Positions 44,009 through 53,094 of a stretch of 64,000 nt of DNA are shown one piece after another. A program made the position numbers and the translations under genes. The notes under the pieces are model-generated. The model ran no database searches and had not been told where the DNA came from. It was given only the letters and a program-made list of their open reading frames with translations. This stretch comes from Brevibacillus reuszeri (GTDB lineage: Bacteria; Bacillota; Bacilli; Brevibacillales; Brevibacillaceae). The stretch covers positions 1 to 64,000 of the forward strand of contig NZ_BEXF01000011.1 in assembly GCF_002897295.1 (NCBI RefSeq), given 5' to 3'. Each line of letters begins with the position of its first letter. Positions within the stretch are counted from its first letter, which is position 1.

Positions 44009-44121
44009 AAAGCTCACCTCTTTATTTTTAGTATTCCGAGTAGTTTACTGAGTTATTACGTTCATTATCTCTTTTTCATATTGAATTGTCAAGGATATGC
44101 ACGTCATAAACTACCAGATCG

Positions 44122-44547
44122 CTATCCATTCATAATCATCACAGAAGACACGCTAGAGGCAACCTTCTTACCTTCCTGGGTAAGCTCTGCTACCAGGTAC
44201 GCTACGGATTTGCCCAATCGCTCTACTTTGGCTTCGATCTCCACTACGCCCTCAAAAACAGGCCGGTGGAAAGTCGTTTGCAAATTGATAGATGCAAAGC
44301 TTTGTTGATCATTCAATAATGAGGCGATCGCATAAGCCATCATAATATCGGCTGCTGCAGAAAGAAAGCCGCCCATGGCTACTCCGTTCCCATTGATAAA
44401 TAAAGGGGCGACCTCCCATCGCCCTTTGGCTACACCGTCCTCGGCATAGTCAGCATACACCTGGAGCGTGGAGTCACATGGCGGGGGAACGTCTCCTTTT
44501 CTAGCAACGTCGAGCAAATCGGAAATAGTATACTTTTTAGTTGTCAT
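44122..44547 (-). CDS. PaaI-type hotdog-fold thioesterase
   Basis: A 141-aa hotdog protein with the PaaI pattern NGNGVAMGGFLSAAADIMMAYA, in which the usual HGG is changed to MGG, and a C-terminal LGKSVAYLVAELTQEGKKVAS strand pair. Such enzymes hydrolyse acyl-CoA thioesters. The changed histidine may alter substrate or activity. TGGAGG precedes the ATG. It stands alone. Confidence 0.78.
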   Translation of the reverse strand: MTTKKYTISDLLDVARKGDVPPPCDSTLQVYADYAEDGVAKGRWEVAPLFINGNGVAMGGFLSAAADIMMAYAIASLLNDQQSFASINLQTTFHRPVFEGVVEIEAKVERLGKSVAYLVAELTQEGKKVASSVSSVMIMNG

Positions 44548-44665
44548 CAGTAACCTCCACGAATATTTCGAAAATAATTTCTATTATAGCAAAAAGCAGC
44601 AACCCTGAGCTTTTTTCAAGCTCTGGACTACTGCCTTCACACAGTCGGATCTGTTTGTTTTTAAC

Positions 44666-45226
44666 CTACACTAGCGCGTTTACCTGCTTTACAAACTCTT
44701 TCATCAAAGACGGCAGGTCGTTCCACGCGTGACCAGAAATCAGGTTGCGATCTACATGGAAGCGCGTCTCGATGTACTTTGCGCCTGCTGCTTCTACCTC
44801 TGGCCGACATGCGAAGTAGGCAGTCATTTCGCGCCCCTTGATCTCGTCTGCAATAACGGTAAGTGCTACACTCGCATGACAAAGGATCATGATAGGCTTA
44901 TCCTGTTGAAAGAAATGGCTTGCGATTCGTGCAAAATCTTTGTGCAGTCGAATGTGTTCAGGAGCACGTCCGCCCGGAATAATCAGAGCATCGTACTGTT
45001 CTGGATCGATCTGTTCAAAGGATGCATGGGCTTCTAGCTGATAGCCTCTTTTTTCTGTGAAGGTCTGCCAGTCTTCAAAATCATGGACAACGGTATGCAA
45101 CACCTTGGTATCTGTTGGAGAAGCAATTACAGCCTCAAATCCTTCCTCCAGACACCGATAATATGGATAGTAGGCTTCCAAAGCTTCTACGGCATCGCCT
45201 GTTACGATCAGTACTTTTTTCGACAT
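44666..45226 (-). CDS. DJ-1/PfpI family protein
   Basis: A 186-aa protein with a class-I glutamine-amidotransferase-like fold: nucleophile Cys116 in ILCHASV and the glutamate-containing loop LIIPGGRAPEHI before it. Family members include deglycases, glyoxalases and stress chaperones, and this one is close to the general YhbO/PfpI branch. AAGGAGTG lies upstream of the ATG. It is divergent from an hxlR-family regulator gene across 148 bp, which suggests induction by electrophile or redox stress. Confidence 0.88.
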   Translation of the reverse strand: MSKKVLIVTGDAVEALEAYYPYYRCLEEGFEAVIASPTDTKVLHTVVHDFEDWQTFTEKRGYQLEAHASFEQIDPEQYDALIIPGGRAPEHIRLHKDFARIASHFFQQDKPIMILCHASVALTVIADEIKGREMTAYFACRPEVEAAGAKYIETRFHVDRNLISGHAWNDLPSLMKEFVKQVNALV

Positions 45227-45313
45227 TGCTGCGACACTCCTTTAAAATAAAAGAATTCTCTCCACACGATTTATTATAGGAGGCAGCAGCGAGCAACATA
45301 AGAATGCACTTTT

Positions 45314-45351
45314 TTGTGCGGAGGTTACAAAAAAGGTACTATTAAAGTAAC
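45314..45351 (+). promoter_or_regulatory. hxlR promoter with overlapping operator
   Basis: TTGTGC (45314-45319), a 17-bp spacer and TACTAT (45337-45342) form a sigma-A promoter. The -10 is part of TACT-ATTAA-AGTA (45337-45349), within GTTAC (45324) to GTAAC (45351). Autoregulation by the HxlR protein is likely. The core is 12/13 identical to the AEC-operon element at 8519-8531. Confidence 0.55.
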
Positions 45352-45374
45352 AGCTGAAATGCGAGGAGAAACGA

Positions 45375-45761
45375 ATGTCAGATTTACGAAAAGAAACACA
45401 AGAAAAAATCAGGAACGGAGACTTTACTTGCTCCAAGGAATTGACGTTGTCTATCTTTAGTGGAAAATGGAAAGTCGTGATCCTCTGGCATTTGGGCGTA
45501 GAAGGTCCTCACCGATTCAGTGAGCTTCAGCGTCTCTTTCCCAAGATCACACATAAAATGCTGACCAGTCAGTTAAAAGAGCTGATGGAGGACGGGATTG
45601 TGCATCGGGAAGTCTTCCCTGAGGTGCCGCCACGAGTAGAATACTCTATGACCGAGCTGGGCATGAGCCTTTTGCCCATTATTGAGATGATGTACGAATG
45701 GGGCGAAAAGCGTATGGAGGAGTTAAAGCTGGAAATCGGAACTCCTCCGTCTCAGGTCTAA
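45375..45761 (+). CDS. HxlR-family redox-type transcriptional regulator
   Basis: A 128-aa winged-helix regulator of the HxlR/YodB group. Cys19 sits in FTCSKELTLSIFSGKWK, the position of the redox-sensing cysteine in YodB, CatR and HypR. DNA-binding elements FSELQRLFPKITHKMLTSQLKEL and the wing PPRVEYSMTELG follow. GCGAGGAGAAACG precedes the ATG. It is divergent from the DJ-1 gene, so a small stress-response module is likely. The inducing electrophile is unknown. Confidence 0.9.
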   Translation: MSDLRKETQEKIRNGDFTCSKELTLSIFSGKWKVVILWHLGVEGPHRFSELQRLFPKITHKMLTSQLKELMEDGIVHREVFPEVPPRVEYSMTELGMSLLPIIEMMYEWGEKRMEELKLEIGTPPSQV

Positions 45762-46035
45762 TAAAAAATCCGCCGATGGATCGTTTTGGGAAAGCCATTC
45801 CTTTTTCATAATGGAAAAGTGGTCTTCCCAAAATGATGCGGATGTGAAAGATGTGTTAAAGAATAAGAAACATGTTTACATTGTTCTTTCAGATACTGGT
45901 ACAATAATATTTACGAGATTACTTTTTTTGAACAAGCGGGTGCCAAACTGGGCATAAATGTGCCGCTCTCACCACGCCAGCCGATTTGGAGCAGTCGGGT
46001 GAGCTGGAATTGATAGATGGAAAAAGGAGAAATAG
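45762..46035 (+). other. Structured intergenic region upstream of the VTT gene
   Basis: This 274-bp stretch contains no ORF with a ribosome site. It holds a long bulged hairpin at 45780-45842 (GTTTTGGGAA with TTCCCAAAAT outside, an ATTCC/GGAAT-like stem inside), which may be the hxlR terminator, the 10-bp palindrome AAACATGTTT (45868-45877), and a G/C-rich segment (45945-46005) with GGTGCC, GGCATAAATGTGCC and GAGCAGTCGGGTGAGC elements. I could not match the last to a known riboswitch. Confidence 0.4.
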
Positions 46036-46644
46036 ATGGTTCAGAACACTTTGGATTTTTTAATGGAGTATGGCATTTGGGGAGTCTTCATCCATTCATT
46101 TGCTGACGCGATCATCTTCCCCATTCCGGTTTTCTTTCTTCAGGTATCACTCAGTATGATTGACCCGTCACATGCCTTATGGATTGCTACCGCGGGATAT
46201 ATCGCCTGCCTGCTGGGTACTCCCGTTGGCTATTTCCTCGGAAAAGGGCTGGGCCACTCCGTACTGTACAAAATTCTCAAAAAAGAATGGATTGATTCGG
46301 CAACTGCGATGTTTCAAAAAAGAGGCGAGATGGCCGTTTTCATTGGTGCCTTTACGCCGATTCCTTTTAAAGTGTTCACCATCATGTCGGGTTGCTTGAA
46401 ATTTCCTTTGTGGAAGCTGATTGGATATGCTGCGATCGGACGGGCGGTTAAATTTTACCTGGTCGGATTTCTGTTCTACTTTTACGGCCGCATGGCAGAA
46501 AATATGGTACACAATGCTTCTCTGTACGTCTTCCTGATCATGATTCCGATCTTGCTGATTGGATTATGGATTAAGAAACGCTGGAATAAAAGACAAGAGC
46601 TGCTTATGATGAACAAACAAACGAGTGATGACTCCTCCAAATAA
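46036..46644 (+). CDS. VTT-domain (DedA-like) membrane protein
   Basis: A 202-aa protein with four or five membrane helices and the SNARE-associated/VTT core: a re-entrant region with GVFIHSFADAIIFPIPV, the segment GTPVGYFLGKGLG, and FIGAFTPIPFKVFTIMSG. DedA/VTT proteins flip phospholipids or undecaprenyl phosphate. This short form resembles the YqaA/YdjX-type branch rather than UptA. A short AAAAGGAG precedes the ATG. Confidence 0.85.
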   Translation: MVQNTLDFLMEYGIWGVFIHSFADAIIFPIPVFFLQVSLSMIDPSHALWIATAGYIACLLGTPVGYFLGKGLGHSVLYKILKKEWIDSATAMFQKRGEMAVFIGAFTPIPFKVFTIMSGCLKFPLWKLIGYAAIGRAVKFYLVGFLFYFYGRMAENMVHNASLYVFLIMIPILLIGLWIKKRWNKRQELLMMNKQTSDDSSK

Positions 46645-46645
46645 C

Positions 46646-46682
46646 AAAAAGAGGGATAGCAATTAGCTACCCCTCTTTTTAT
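46646..46682. terminator. Bidirectional terminator between the VTT gene and motB
   Basis: AAAAAGAGGG (46646-46655) pairs with CCCTCTTTTT (46671-46680); each strand has its T tract. Confidence 0.9.
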
Positions 46683-46684
46683 TA

Positions 46685-47506
46685 TTATTGGGTCGAAACC
46701 TGCGCCATACTGTTTTTCGGAGGCGAAGCCAGGTCACGTAAAATCGCAACCTCTACCCGTCTGTTTTTGGCTCTTCCCTCTGTCGATGTATTAGGAGCTA
46801 CTGGATGGTATTCTCCCATTCCTGTCGCACTAAACTTGGTTGGGTCCAAGTTACGATTTTCGAGCAGTACCTTCAGGAAATTGACTGAACGCTTGGCACT
46901 CAAATCCCAGTTGGAAGGAAACTCAGGTCGATGGATCGGAACATTATCCGTATGTCCGGTCACCGTTACCTTTTTTGGATGCGGTACGAGCATGGCTGCC
47001 ATCTCTGCTGCCAGCTTTCTCGCTTCCGGCTTGAGAACCGCACTACCTGAGTCAAACAAAGCATTGTCCAAAATCGTGATGAGCAGTCCCTCTTCTGTCA
47101 GCTTCGTTTGCAGCTTGTCCTGCAGCTTGTTCTGCTGAATGTATCCTTCTAGCTGAGTCTGCAGTTTTTTGAGATCTTCCGTCTCTTTGCGGACTGCCTC
47201 TTCCAGCTTTTTCTCTTCCTCGGACTTCGCACGTTCCGCTTCTTGTCCACCTTTATGTATGGTTTGCTGCGCCAAGAGCGGGTCAAGTGGTACCGGGCTT
47301 GGTTGGTTGAGCACACCCACACCACCATTTAAGGCAACGTTAAAGGAGCGAACCATTTGATCGAACTTTTTCGCATCCATCTCACTGGACGCAAACAAAA
47401 CGATAAACAAAGCGAGCAGGAGAGTGAGTAAGTCAGCGTAGGGAATCAGCCAGGACTCATCCATATGCTCTTCGTGTTGAGCATGTCTTTTTGGTCGCTT
47501 AGCCAT
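46685..47506 (-). CDS. motB: Flagellar stator protein MotB
   Basis: A 273-aa stator subunit: a short cytoplasmic basic end, one TM helix with the ion-binding aspartate D25 (SWLIPYADLLTLLLALF), a coiled region (about 75-130) and an OmpA-like peptidoglycan-binding domain (about 140-262; VTGHTDNVP and GMGEYHPVAPN). With MotA it forms the proton channel that drives the flagellar motor. Its ATG overlaps the end of motA by 8 bp. A terminator follows the stop directly. Confidence 0.95.
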   Translation of the reverse strand: MAKRPKRHAQHEEHMDESWLIPYADLLTLLLALFIVLFASSEMDAKKFDQMVRSFNVALNGGVGVLNQPSPVPLDPLLAQQTIHKGGQEAERAKSEEEKKLEEAVRKETEDLKKLQTQLEGYIQQNKLQDKLQTKLTEEGLLITILDNALFDSGSAVLKPEARKLAAEMAAMLVPHPKKVTVTGHTDNVPIHRPEFPSNWDLSAKRSVNFLKVLLENRNLDPTKFSATGMGEYHPVAPNTSTEGRAKNRRVEVAILRDLASPPKNSMAQVSTQ

Positions 47507-48302
47507 TTACCGCCGCTCCTTCCTCCTTCTTCTCTTCCTTCAAATCAGCACGCTCTTGGAATGGAATGTAGACGACGAGCTTTTGCTCAATAGCTGCTGG
47601 GGATACCCCTGCTTGGATAGACAAGAGTCCCTCTACCATGATTTTCTTGATTTCAATTTCTTGCTTGGACTTGCGCTTCAGCTTGGTGGCAAATGGATGC
47701 CACAGTACATAACCCGTAAAAATACCGAGCAGGGTCGCTACGAACGCCGCCGCAATCGATATCCCGAGCGCATCAATGTCGCTCAGATTACCCAGAGCAG
47801 CGATCAAACCAACTACCGCACCCAATACCCCGAGTGTCGGTGCGTAGCTACCAGCTTGGCTAAAAATGAGTGCTCCTGCCTGATGACGCTCTTCAATCGC
47901 ATGAATCTCTTCATTCAAAACATCGCGTACGAAATCTGGTTCCCCACCATCGATGATCATCTTCATCCCGTTTCTGAGGAATGGATCTTCGATTTCATCA
48001 GAGGTGTTTTCCAAAGCCAGCAAGCCTTCACGACGGGCAATCGACGCCCAGTTCATAAACTGACCAATCAGTTCCTTTTTGGCAGGGAGTTTCTCCTCTT
48101 TAAAAAGAACCTTGAAAAGGGCAGGAACCTTTTTGAGTTCAGACATAGGAAATGCGTTTAAAACTGCAGCAACAGTACCTACGATGATAATCATAAACGC
48201 TGCTGGATTCAGCAGTGCACTGGGACTGGCGTGCTTCAAAATCATCCCGACGACTACTGCAACAATACCTAGTACTATACCTATCAAGGTAGACTTTTCC
48301 AT
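47499..48302 (-). CDS. motA: Flagellar stator protein MotA
   Basis: A 267-aa proton-channel subunit with four TM helices. The cytoplasmic loop (about residues 70-150) contains FLRNGMKMIIDG and the charged residues that touch FliG, and GVLGAVVGLIAALGNL and FVATLLGIFTGY are TM3 and TM4. The ATG at 48302 has TAGGGAG upstream; a longer frame lacks a site. No flagellar genes other than motB adjoin it, as in B. subtilis. I could not identify a convincing sigma-D promoter upstream. Confidence 0.94.
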   Translation of the reverse strand: MEKSTLIGIVLGIVAVVVGMILKHASPSALLNPAAFMIIIVGTVAAVLNAFPMSELKKVPALFKVLFKEEKLPAKKELIGQFMNWASIARREGLLALENTSDEIEDPFLRNGMKMIIDGGEPDFVRDVLNEEIHAIEERHQAGALIFSQAGSYAPTLGVLGAVVGLIAALGNLSDIDALGISIAAAFVATLLGIFTGYVLWHPFATKLKRKSKQEIEIKKIMVEGLLSIQAGVSPAAIEQKLVVYIPFQERADLKEEKKEEGAAVNG

Positions 48303-48414
48303 CGTGACACTCCCTACTTCCATAATCGAAATCTATCTATTTATGGTTTCGGTATTTTTGGCTTGTTTTGTGAGGGAAAGTTACATAAAAACGTGACTCT
48401 TTTCGAAAACAGGC

Positions 48415-49146
48415 TTAACCGAACCACTGAACCATTCCGATCATGACCAAAAGTCCTAGGATGAACGAAAAGGTAGCCGAGCGCGCATGACCGTCGCCAT
48501 GACTTTCGGGAATCAGCTCCTTATAGACGATAAACAGCATGGCACCTGCTGCAAAGGACAAGCCGTACGGTACCAGCCCTTCTACGACACCCGTCAAATA
48601 GTAACCGAGGATGGCAGACACAATCTCTACCGAACCCGTCATAGTCGCCAGCAGAAATGCTTTTGGCTTGCTCACCTTTTGATTGATGAGAAAAAGGGCG
48701 ACCAGAAATCCTTCCGGAGCGTTTTGCAGACCAATAGCAAAAGCGATCAAGCCTCCCAAGCCTGCCTGCTCGCTCGAATAGCTCACTCCTACAGACAGCC
48801 CCTCTGGTATATTATGCAAGGTGATGGCTGACAAAATCAGCAGGGCTTGCGAATCCATCGAAATGTTCACACGGGTATGCTCCAGATCGATATGCGGGAT
48901 CATGCTCTCCAGAACGGTCAGCGCCAGCGTTCCGGTAATAACTCCCAGACAAACGATCAGAAAAGGCGCATTATTCATTGCCTGTGGGATCAAGCTAAAG
49001 GTTGCCGCTGCCACCATGATTCCTGCAGTAAAGGCGAGCAAAATGTCGCGCCATCTATGCGTAACCGTTTTGAAAAAAAGTATGGGCAGAGCACCCGCTC
49101 CTGTCGCCATCGCGGACAAAAAGCTCCCCATCAAAAGTTGTTCCAT
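48415..49146 (-). CDS. ZIP-family metal transporter
   Basis: A 243-aa eight-TM protein of the ZIP/ZupT family that imports Zn or other divalent metals. TM4 has HNIPEG at residues 111-116 and TM5 QNAPEG, which together form the metal site. The amphipathic loop between TM3 and TM4 is short (HIDLEHTRVNIS). TM5 has QN instead of the HN seen in ZupT, which may change metal preference. Monocistronic. Confidence 0.9.
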   Translation of the reverse strand: MEQLLMGSFLSAMATGAGALPILFFKTVTHRWRDILLAFTAGIMVAAATFSLIPQAMNNAPFLIVCLGVITGTLALTVLESMIPHIDLEHTRVNISMDSQALLILSAITLHNIPEGLSVGVSYSSEQAGLGGLIAFAIGLQNAPEGFLVALFLINQKVSKPKAFLLATMTGSVEIVSAILGYYLTGVVEGLVPYGLSFAAGAMLFIVYKELIPESHGDGHARSATFSFILGLLVMIGMVQWFG

Positions 49147-49242
49147 TTGGGTACCTCCACATCTAGATTACGCTTATACAAATGATACCACCAAGCCTAA
49201 TCAGAAGGTAATGAAAATGGGCGTGAGCTGTCATCCGTTAAG

Positions 49243-49270
49243 AAAAAAACGCCAAGAACCTGGCGTTTTA
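49243..49270 (-). terminator. Terminator of the flavin reductase gene
   Basis: On the minus strand AAACGCCA-N6-TGGCGTTT is followed by TTTTTC. It overlaps the stop codon. Confidence 0.88.
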
Positions 49271-49870
49271 TGTTTCGGAGCGGTAGGTCTTGCCCAGCTC
49301 GCTGCCTAATCCGTAATAATGACGGAAATTATAGATTAAAGGATTCCATGCTCCCGGATTAATGTGATGCTCACCTTTTACCATCTGTTTATGTGCGTGA
49401 ACTTTTGTCACTTCTGTCTCTACAATTGCAAACATCTCTGCATACTCAGGAATGCGGATATTGCGAACGATAGCCTCCAATTGAAGAGAGCATTCCCCGA
49501 TTCGCTGCGGACGAACCGTCTCAGATGACACCCGAGTGAAATTCGCCGCCGTGAACTTGTCGGGTTCATAGCGAAAGCCCAGCTCTTCTTTATAGGCAGG
49601 CATGGGATCACGACCTGTTAAAGGAGCAAGTGCCTCTACCTGCTCCCAAAGGCTAGCGTCTGCCAAATTGATTACGCATTCGGGTCTATGCCGTAGATTC
49701 TCCAAGCCCTGTGATCCGAGTCCCAGGCCTAGAATGATGTAGCTGCCTAATGCCCACGACGAAGAAATGGGACTGATATTGGTCGTGCCGTCCTCGTTTT
49801 CTGTAGTCAACAGAACAACTGGTGTACCGTAATACAATATTTTCGGTGAAATGGTTACATGGCTCGTCAT
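49268..49870 (-). CDS. Flavin reductase-like FMN-binding protein
   Basis: A 200-aa split-barrel protein of the flavin-reductase (DIM6/NTAB) family: PVVLLTTENEDGTTNISPISSSW binds FMN, and FAIVETEVTKVHAH is the second conserved strand pair. Such proteins supply reduced flavin or act as oxidoreductases. A partner monooxygenase gene is not present nearby. AAGGAGG lies upstream of the ATG at 49870. Confidence 0.86.
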   Translation of the reverse strand: MTSHVTISPKILYYGTPVVLLTTENEDGTTNISPISSSWALGSYIILGLGLGSQGLENLRHRPECVINLADASLWEQVEALAPLTGRDPMPAYKEELGFRYEPDKFTAANFTRVSSETVRPQRIGECSLQLEAIVRNIRIPEYAEMFAIVETEVTKVHAHKQMVKGEHHINPGAWNPLIYNFRHYYGLGSELGKTYRSET

Positions 49871-49960
49871 AAACGCAGCCTCCTTTAGCTAGAATGAAGC
49901 TCTCGTGTTCATTCTAGCCGAAGGTCGTTTCCACCCTGATCGAAGTATGGATGTCTTTTT

Positions 49961-51688
49961 CTATACCTTAAAGCGCCCGATCATATACTGCAGCTCTTCT
50001 GCCATCTGGGACAGCGCTGTAGCTGAAGAGGAGATCTCCTCCATCGCTGCAAGCTGTTCTTCTGTGGCTGCCGAAACATTTTGGGTTCCATCCGCAGTAA
50101 CGGCCGACACCTCCGACACCTGTCTGATTGCATCTACTACCTGCTCAGAGTGAGCCGATACCTCCTGCGCCGCCGCTGAAACATCGTGAACCTGATCAGA
50201 TACCATGCCGATCGACATCTGAATTTGACCAAATGTTTCTCCGGCGCGATGAACGACCAGAATCCCTTGCTGTACCTCACGCGTACCCGTTTCCATCGAG
50301 CTCACCGCTTGCTTGGTATCTGTTTGAATCGTATGAATCAATTGACTGATTTGCTCTGCGGAGCGGGAAGATTGCTCTGCCAGCTTTCTCACTTCGTCTG
50401 CGACGACAGCAAAGCCTCTGCCGTGCTCTCCTGCTCTAGCCGCTTCAATCGCTGCATTCAACGCCAAAAGATTCGTCTGATCAGCAATGCCCGTTATGAC
50501 CTCGATAATTTGTCCGATTGCCTGCGAGTGATTCCCGAGTCCCTCCACCACACTGGACAATTCCCGGATGGAGTCATGTATAGCATTCATTTGCAGGACA
50601 GCTGCCTGGATCGATTGATTACCTTCGCCCGCCATAGAAGCCACCTGAATAGCCAAGGTCGAGGCCGCTTGAGATTTCGATGCGATGTGGGATATTCCAT
50701 GAGAGATATCGTCAATCGATTTGGCTCCTCTCCCCACGCTATCCAGCTGTCGATCCGTTGCGGAAGCAACCTCTTGTACAGTTACTGCAATTTGTTCAGT
50801 CGCCTGACTCGTCTGCTCTGCACTTGCATTCAGCTCTTCAGCCGATGCAGCAACCTGCTCTGATGTCGTTCCTACCTGACGAATCAGTGTTTGCAAGCTG
50901 CTCGTCATCTCGTTGAAGGAATTCGCCAGATCATGAACCTCATCACGGCTTTTTACCACGAGCCGCTCCACACACAAATTCCCTTCGGATACTTCCTTCA
51001 TATTGAAAACCAATCGCTGAATCGGACCACGGATGTTGACCGTCAGCCAAAAGGCAAGCAGCAGGCAAGCGACAATCGAGGTGATTCCAAGCGTGATGTT
51101 GTATACCTTGCCCGTTTCATACAAACTCGCGCTTTCCTCCCCTGCTCTTTTCGCTCCTTCGCTGTTGTATGTAATGATTGCATCGACATATTTCCAGCGC
51201 TCCGCAAACAGATCGGAGGATTCTTGCTGAAGCCGCTCTAGCTCTGCCAGCTCTTCTGGTGCCGCTTGGCGATTGATATCGAGCTTTTTAGCGAATGCCA
51301 TAAACTCTGGATTAAAGCTTTTGTAGCTCTCCATTCCTTTCACGAGTCCTTCAAAGTTTTTCCGATCTTCCTCATCCACGATCGTTGCTTCGTATTCGGA
51401 CAGTCTTTTATCAATATATGCAAAGCGCTCATCAATCTGGCTTGCAAATTTCTCTTTTTGTTCCGCGCCAGTCGAGTTGAGCATTCGTTGACTATATCCA
51501 AAGATACTTTCCAATGCCGTATTGATTTGTAGAATTTCTTCGAGTCCTGGACGCCAAACTGTCGTTAGCTCTTCTACCTTTTGGTTCATTTTATGCATTT
51601 TGTACATGCTGGTGGTTCCCATAACTACCATGAAAATCAAAATAAGAGCAAACGCACCACTCAGTTTTTTACCAATTGTCCATTTCAT
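49961..51688 (-). CDS. Methyl-accepting chemotaxis protein
   Basis: A 575-aa receptor: TM1 (about residues 8-30), an extracellular four-helix-bundle domain (about 32-185), TM2 (about 188-208), HAMP (about 210-262) and a cytoplasmic signalling domain with the hairpin tip motif [20 protein letters not shown]. It relays ligand binding to CheA/CheW. The ATG at 51688 has GGGGG upstream; the 14-codon longer frame lacks a site. Ligand unknown. The extracellular domain is rich in charged helices with no recognisable Cache fold. Confidence 0.94.
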   Translation of the reverse strand: MKWTIGKKLSGAFALILIFMVVMGTTSMYKMHKMNQKVEELTTVWRPGLEEILQINTALESIFGYSQRMLNSTGAEQKEKFASQIDERFAYIDKRLSEYEATIVDEEDRKNFEGLVKGMESYKSFNPEFMAFAKKLDINRQAAPEELAELERLQQESSDLFAERWKYVDAIITYNSEGAKRAGEESASLYETGKVYNITLGITSIVACLLLAFWLTVNIRGPIQRLVFNMKEVSEGNLCVERLVVKSRDEVHDLANSFNEMTSSLQTLIRQVGTTSEQVAASAEELNASAEQTSQATEQIAVTVQEVASATDRQLDSVGRGAKSIDDISHGISHIASKSQAASTLAIQVASMAGEGNQSIQAAVLQMNAIHDSIRELSSVVEGLGNHSQAIGQIIEVITGIADQTNLLALNAAIEAARAGEHGRGFAVVADEVRKLAEQSSRSAEQISQLIHTIQTDTKQAVSSMETGTREVQQGILVVHRAGETFGQIQMSIGMVSDQVHDVSAAAQEVSAHSEQVVDAIRQVSEVSAVTADGTQNVSAATEEQLAAMEEISSSATALSQMAEELQYMIGRFKV

Positions 51689-51752
51689 AGAAATCCCCCG
51701 TTTTCTACACATAGTAGACAGTGTACTCACCTATTCCCTCGCATTTTTGGAA

Positions 51753-51766
51753 ATAAACATGTTTAT
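51753..51766. promoter_or_regulatory. 14-bp palindrome between the MCP and solA genes
   Basis: ATAAACATGTTTAT is fully palindromic in the 206-bp divergent region. Its core AAACATGTTT recurs at 45868-45877 upstream of the VTT gene. It looks like an operator, with no assigned regulator. Confidence 0.35.
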
Positions 51767-51894
51767 ATTTACCATGTTTTCTGATTTGCGAAAAAGCGAT
51801 CCTCGATTTTTGAAAGTACCTGTAAGATAATAGTAGAAACTCATAGATGAACGTGTACGATCGATCACAGCGAGCAAATGGGGGAGGACTGGTC

Positions 51895-53028
51895 ATGCAG
51901 CATTTTGACGTCATTATTGTTGGAGCAGGTTCGATGGGGATGGCAGCCGGCTATTATGTAGCCAAGCAAGGAATACGCACACTTTTAATTGACTCTCATG
52001 ACCCTCCGCACACGATGGGAAGCCATCACGGCGACACCCGAATCATCCGGCATGCGTATGGAGAGGGCAAACAATATGTACCGCTCGCCTTGCGTTCACA
52101 GGAATTGTGGAGGCAGCTGGAGGAGGCTTCTGGAGACAAGCTTTTTGTGCAGACAGGTGTGTTGACAGCAGGACCACACAATCAACCATTTATACAAGAA
52201 GTAAAGGAGAGTGCTGAGCGCTACTCACTGCCTTTGGAGATACTCAGTCCCAAAGAAGTACATGAGCGCTGGAGCGGCATCCAATTACCAGACGATTTTT
52301 CTGCTTGTCTGGAACCGACCTCGGGTGTTCTTTATCCTGAAAAATGCATCACTGCTTATCGTCAGCTGGCAGTCGCCTCTGGCGCAACCTTGCTTACCGA
52401 TACACGAGTAATTTCTCTGGAACCGGATGGCGATGGCGTCATCGTGCAGACCGCGAATGAACATTATCGTGCCGGGAAGGTACTGATCTCTGCCGGTGCA
52501 TGGAATCCTGCCCTGCTCGCCTCTCTCGGCTTGTCTGTTCCCCTCGCACCTACGCGAAAAACAGTCGCCTGGTTCGGCGCAGATGAGGAATTGTACAGCT
52601 CTGATCGCTTCCCTGCCTTTATTTTCAATTTGGGAGATTCCTCGTACTACGGATTCCCAAGCTTTGACCAAACAGGCGTAAAAATCGGTCGACATGACGG
52701 CGGACAGGTGATTGATCCCGATCGTCTGGAGCGCACCTTTGGAACCTATTTATCTGATGAAGGAGATGTCCGCTCCTTTTTGGAAACGTATATGCCACAA
52801 GCAGCTGGCCCGCTTTGCGCTGGCAGAGTCTGCATTTACACGATGACACCTGACGAGCATTTCGTCGTTGACCGTCATCCTGACCATCCGCAAATCGTGA
52901 TCGCAGCCGGCTTCTCGGGACATGGCTTTAAATTCGCTAGTGCAATCGGAGAGGCTACCAGTCAATGGCTAGTGGAAGGCTCCTCTACGCTTGATCTCTC
53001 GATGTTTTCCCTCTCTCGTTTTTACTGA
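51895..53028 (+). CDS. solA: N-methyl-amino-acid oxidase, SolA/monomeric sarcosine oxidase family
   Basis: A 377-aa flavoenzyme that oxidises N-methyl amino acids such as sarcosine or N-methyltryptophan. The Rossmann motif is GAGSMG at residues 10-15, and GSHHGDTRIIRHAYGEG is the family signature around the active site. The covalent-FAD cysteine is in RVCIYTMTPDEHF. GGGGGAGG precedes the ATG at 51895. SolA and sarcosine oxidase cannot be told apart with certainty here. A clean terminator follows, so it is monocistronic. Confidence 0.9.
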   Translation: MQHFDVIIVGAGSMGMAAGYYVAKQGIRTLLIDSHDPPHTMGSHHGDTRIIRHAYGEGKQYVPLALRSQELWRQLEEASGDKLFVQTGVLTAGPHNQPFIQEVKESAERYSLPLEILSPKEVHERWSGIQLPDDFSACLEPTSGVLYPEKCITAYRQLAVASGATLLTDTRVISLEPDGDGVIVQTANEHYRAGKVLISAGAWNPALLASLGLSVPLAPTRKTVAWFGADEELYSSDRFPAFIFNLGDSSYYGFPSFDQTGVKIGRHDGGQVIDPDRLERTFGTYLSDEGDVRSFLETYMPQAAGPLCAGRVCIYTMTPDEHFVVDRHPDHPQIVIAAGFSGHGFKFASAIGEATSQWLVEGSSTLDLSMFSLSRFY

Positions 53029-53047
53029 CCGTACGCAGACATGATGT

Positions 53048-53079
53048 AAGCCTCTCGCCAGATGGCCAGAGGCTTTTTA
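53048..53079 (+). terminator. Terminator of solA
   Basis: AAGCCTCT pairs with AGAGGCTT and is followed by TTTAATT. Confidence 0.88.
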
Positions 53080-53094
53080 ATTGATACCTAATCT

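Noticed and set aside
45945..46010. Possible c-di-GMP (GEMM) or other known riboswitch upstream of the VTT gene
   Set aside because: The conserved GEMM, ydaO, M-box and ykoY core sequences are missing; kept only as an unexplained structured region.
48303..48414. Sigma-D promoter for motAB
   Set aside because: TAAA-like and GCCGATAT-like elements are present only with poor matches and wrong spacing.
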